A stretch of DNA of 51,998 bases, taken from NCBI GenBank assembly GCA_028695145.1, contig JAQVJP010000004.1:1-51998 (forward strand), read 5' to 3'. A program made the position numbers and the translations under genes. The notes under the pieces are model-generated. The model was not told the DNA's origin. It ran no database searches and worked only from the letters and a program-made list of their open reading frames with translations. Position 1 is the first letter of the stretch. Each line of letters begins with the position of its first letter. The DNA is from Eubacteriales bacterium (GTDB lineage: Bacteria > Bacillota > Clostridia > Saccharofermentanales > UBA5734). This document shows positions 50,203-51,998 of this stretch, one piece after another.

Positions 50203-51720
50203 TCAGTTATCGTGATCTTGTAAAAACCACGGAAGTATTCGGCCTCCGCGACCCTTCTCTTTTGAACCTTCACGACTTGAACCATGATTCTGATTACCAG
50301 ATCCCGGGTTCGGGGTCTGTTCATGATTGCCCGCAGATTTCTCATATGCAGGTTTATAAGGAGCTGTATCCGATGAATACTTCCTTGCAGCTGATGACTC
50401 TTCTTTGTTGTCATTAAAACTTGGGATTGAAAGTTGCTGAGGATTATTATCAGATCTCGAATCAGATGATGACGGATATTTCCCGCGCGTATCAGGCTCA
50501 TCGCCACCCACCTGATGGAAACTCGGACCGACAGGTTTATCTTCTGATTTTATGGCATCAGATGCCGAATTCTGCTCTGATTTATTTGTTCCACCAAGAA
50601 AATCAGGCAAATCAGGCAGAGAGCTTCTTCCTGCCTCTGAGCTGTTCATACCTTGCTGATAAGGTTTAACAGATGGTGCCTGAGTTGAAAAAGGCGAACC
50701 AAATGAGGGAACATTTTGCTCTTCAACCTGCTTACCGCCTCTTACCGGCTTACTCTCACGATCGAAACCACTGGCGATTACAGTTATCATGATTTCGTCC
50801 TGCATGTTCTCATCTATAACCGCACCAAAAATAATATCGGCATCAGGCGATACAGCATCACGAACCACAGAAGCCGCGTCGTCGACCTCACGTATACGCA
50901 TATCTCTGCCGCCGGTAAAATTGATAATGACTCCACAAGCTCCATCAATCGTCGTGTCAAGCAACGGACTGTTTATGGCCTGTCTGATAGCCGCAGCCGC
51001 TCTCCCTTCGCCTGAGGCACGGCCTATGCCCATATGGCATACACCGGCTTCGGTCATGACACGTCTGACATCAGCCAGATCCAAATTAATAAGACCGGGA
51101 ACAGCTACAAGATCTGAAATACCGGATACTCCATATTTTAAAACCTGATCAGCCATGGTAAAAGCTTCATCAACTGTTGTATCATCTGATGCGATCTCAA
51201 GCAGCTTATCATTGGGAACAACGATCAGTGAATCAACAAATTTTTCCAATTCTCTGATCCCTCGCTCCGCGTTCTGCATACGACGCGAACCTTCAAATCT
51301 GAAAGGTCTTGTAACAACTCCGACAGTCAGGATTCCAAGCTCCCTGGCTATCTGAGCGATTACAGGAGCACCACCGGTTCCGGTACCGCCGCCCATACCA
51401 GCTGTAATAAACAGCATGTCAGTGCCGCTGATAAGCTGTGAAATCTCGTCTTTGGACTCATTCGCGGCTTTTTCACCGATCTCCGGATTAGCACCGGCGC
51501 CAAGGCCGCGTGTTATTTTCTCACCAATTTGTATTCTGTTACTGGCTTTGGTCCTTAGCAGAGCCTGATTATCAGTATTAACTGTAATGAATTCAATTCC
51601 TTGAACTTCACCTTCTATCATGCGGTCAACAGCGTTGCAGCCGCCCCCACCTATACCAATAACTTTAATAGTCGCGAAATGATCATTATCCATACCGAAG
51701 CCCATTTTATAATCAACCAA
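50203..51720 (-). CDS. ftsZ: Cell division protein FtsZ with a long C-terminal linker
   Basis: [43 protein letters not shown] (tubulin signature), [14 protein letters not shown] start after GAGGAG. Confidence 0.97.
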   Translation of the reverse strand: MVDYKMGFGMDNDHFATIKVIGIGGGGCNAVDRMIEGEVQGIEFITVNTDNQALLRTKASNRIQIGEKITRGLGAGANPEIGEKAANESKDEISQLISGTDMLFITAGMGGGTGTGGAPVIAQIARELGILTVGVVTRPFRFEGSRRMQNAERGIRELEKFVDSLIVVPNDKLLEIASDDTTVDEAFTMADQVLKYGVSGISDLVAVPGLINLDLADVRRVMTEAGVCHMGIGRASGEGRAAAAIRQAINSPLLDTTIDGACGVIINFTGGRDMRIREVDDAASVVRDAVSPDADIIFGAVIDENMQDEIMITVIASGFDRESKPVRGGKQVEEQNVPSFGSPFSTQAPSVKPYQQGMNSSEAGRSSLPDLPDFLGGTNKSEQNSASDAIKSEDKPVGPSFHQVGGDEPDTRGKYPSSSDSRSDNNPQQLSIPSFNDNKEESSAARKYSSDTAPYKPAYEKSAGNHEQTPNPGSGNQNHGSSREGSKEKGRGGRILPWFLQDHDN

Positions 51721-51960
51721 AATAACATCTCCTCTCGAATATAAAAATCAGAAACAGATTCTGTTATATTATTTATTCATTCCAATCAGAATATTTCTGA
51801 CGAATTTACTCATGTTTATACATTTTATTAATTTTACACTAACTGAGGATAACAGACAACAATTGACCTGATAAGGTTCTTTATCTAATTCCGTGAAAAG
51901 TTTAGGCGAGGAACGGAAGAGGGTAAGAAAGATGAAGACGACCCACAGCAAGATAAATCA

Positions 51961-51998
51961 TTATTCGGTATCCTTTAAATGTTCGAAATCCTCTGGCT
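51961..51998 (-). CDS. C-terminal fragment of an upstream gene (partial, unidentified)
   Basis: One minus frame reads PEDFEHLKDTE then TAA at 51963-51961; too short to assign. Confidence 0.2.
   Translation of the reverse strand, partial: PEDFEHLKDTE

Noticed and set aside
51769-51951. 60-aa minus-strand ORF upstream of ftsZ
   Set aside because: No RBS, TTG start, AT-rich intergenic composition and no recognisable motif.
1-51998. CRISPR arrays, transposons, phage or defence genes, rRNA
   Set aside because: No regularly spaced direct repeats, transposase/integrase motifs, phage structural proteins or rRNA sequence were seen on either strand.

Overview
The window reads as core chromosome of an anaerobic, low-to-mid GC Firmicutes (Clostridia-like) bacterium; the taxonomy is inferred from gene content. 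Most genes lie on the minus strand in tightly packed, often translationally coupled operons. Two small plus-strand islands break this pattern: oadG-oadB-apgM and ilvE. Recognisable modules are: (i) type II pantothenate kinase plus a TIM-barrel/acyl-CoA synthetase fusion; (ii) an arylpyruvate operon (Na+/solute symporter, paaK, iorA, iorB, tandem-ACT protein) running into ynbB-like, HlyD-like, yggS/ylmE and sepF genes; (iii) a glycogen operon (glgC, glgD, glgA, GH13) followed by tRNA-Leu(GAG); (iv) a four-subunit 2-oxoacid:ferredoxin oxidoreductase (VorDABC-like) with a P-loop NTPase; (v) beta and gamma subunits of a Na+-pumping decarboxylase; (vi) housekeeping genes mutS2, pgsA, pfkA, dnaE, pgm, uvrB, coaD, rsmD, recG, nth, nrdR, ftsZ; (vii) a two-component system next to an HtrA-like protein that appears to have lost its catalytic His and Asp. 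I see no CRISPR array, prophage, transposon or defence island. The best leads are the HtrA-like pseudoprotease, the epimerase/acyl-CoA synthetase fusion, a promoter plus terminator-like leader before the arylpyruvate operon, the orphan decarboxylase subunits, and the long FtsZ tail. Homology calls come from reading motifs by eye; no database search was run.
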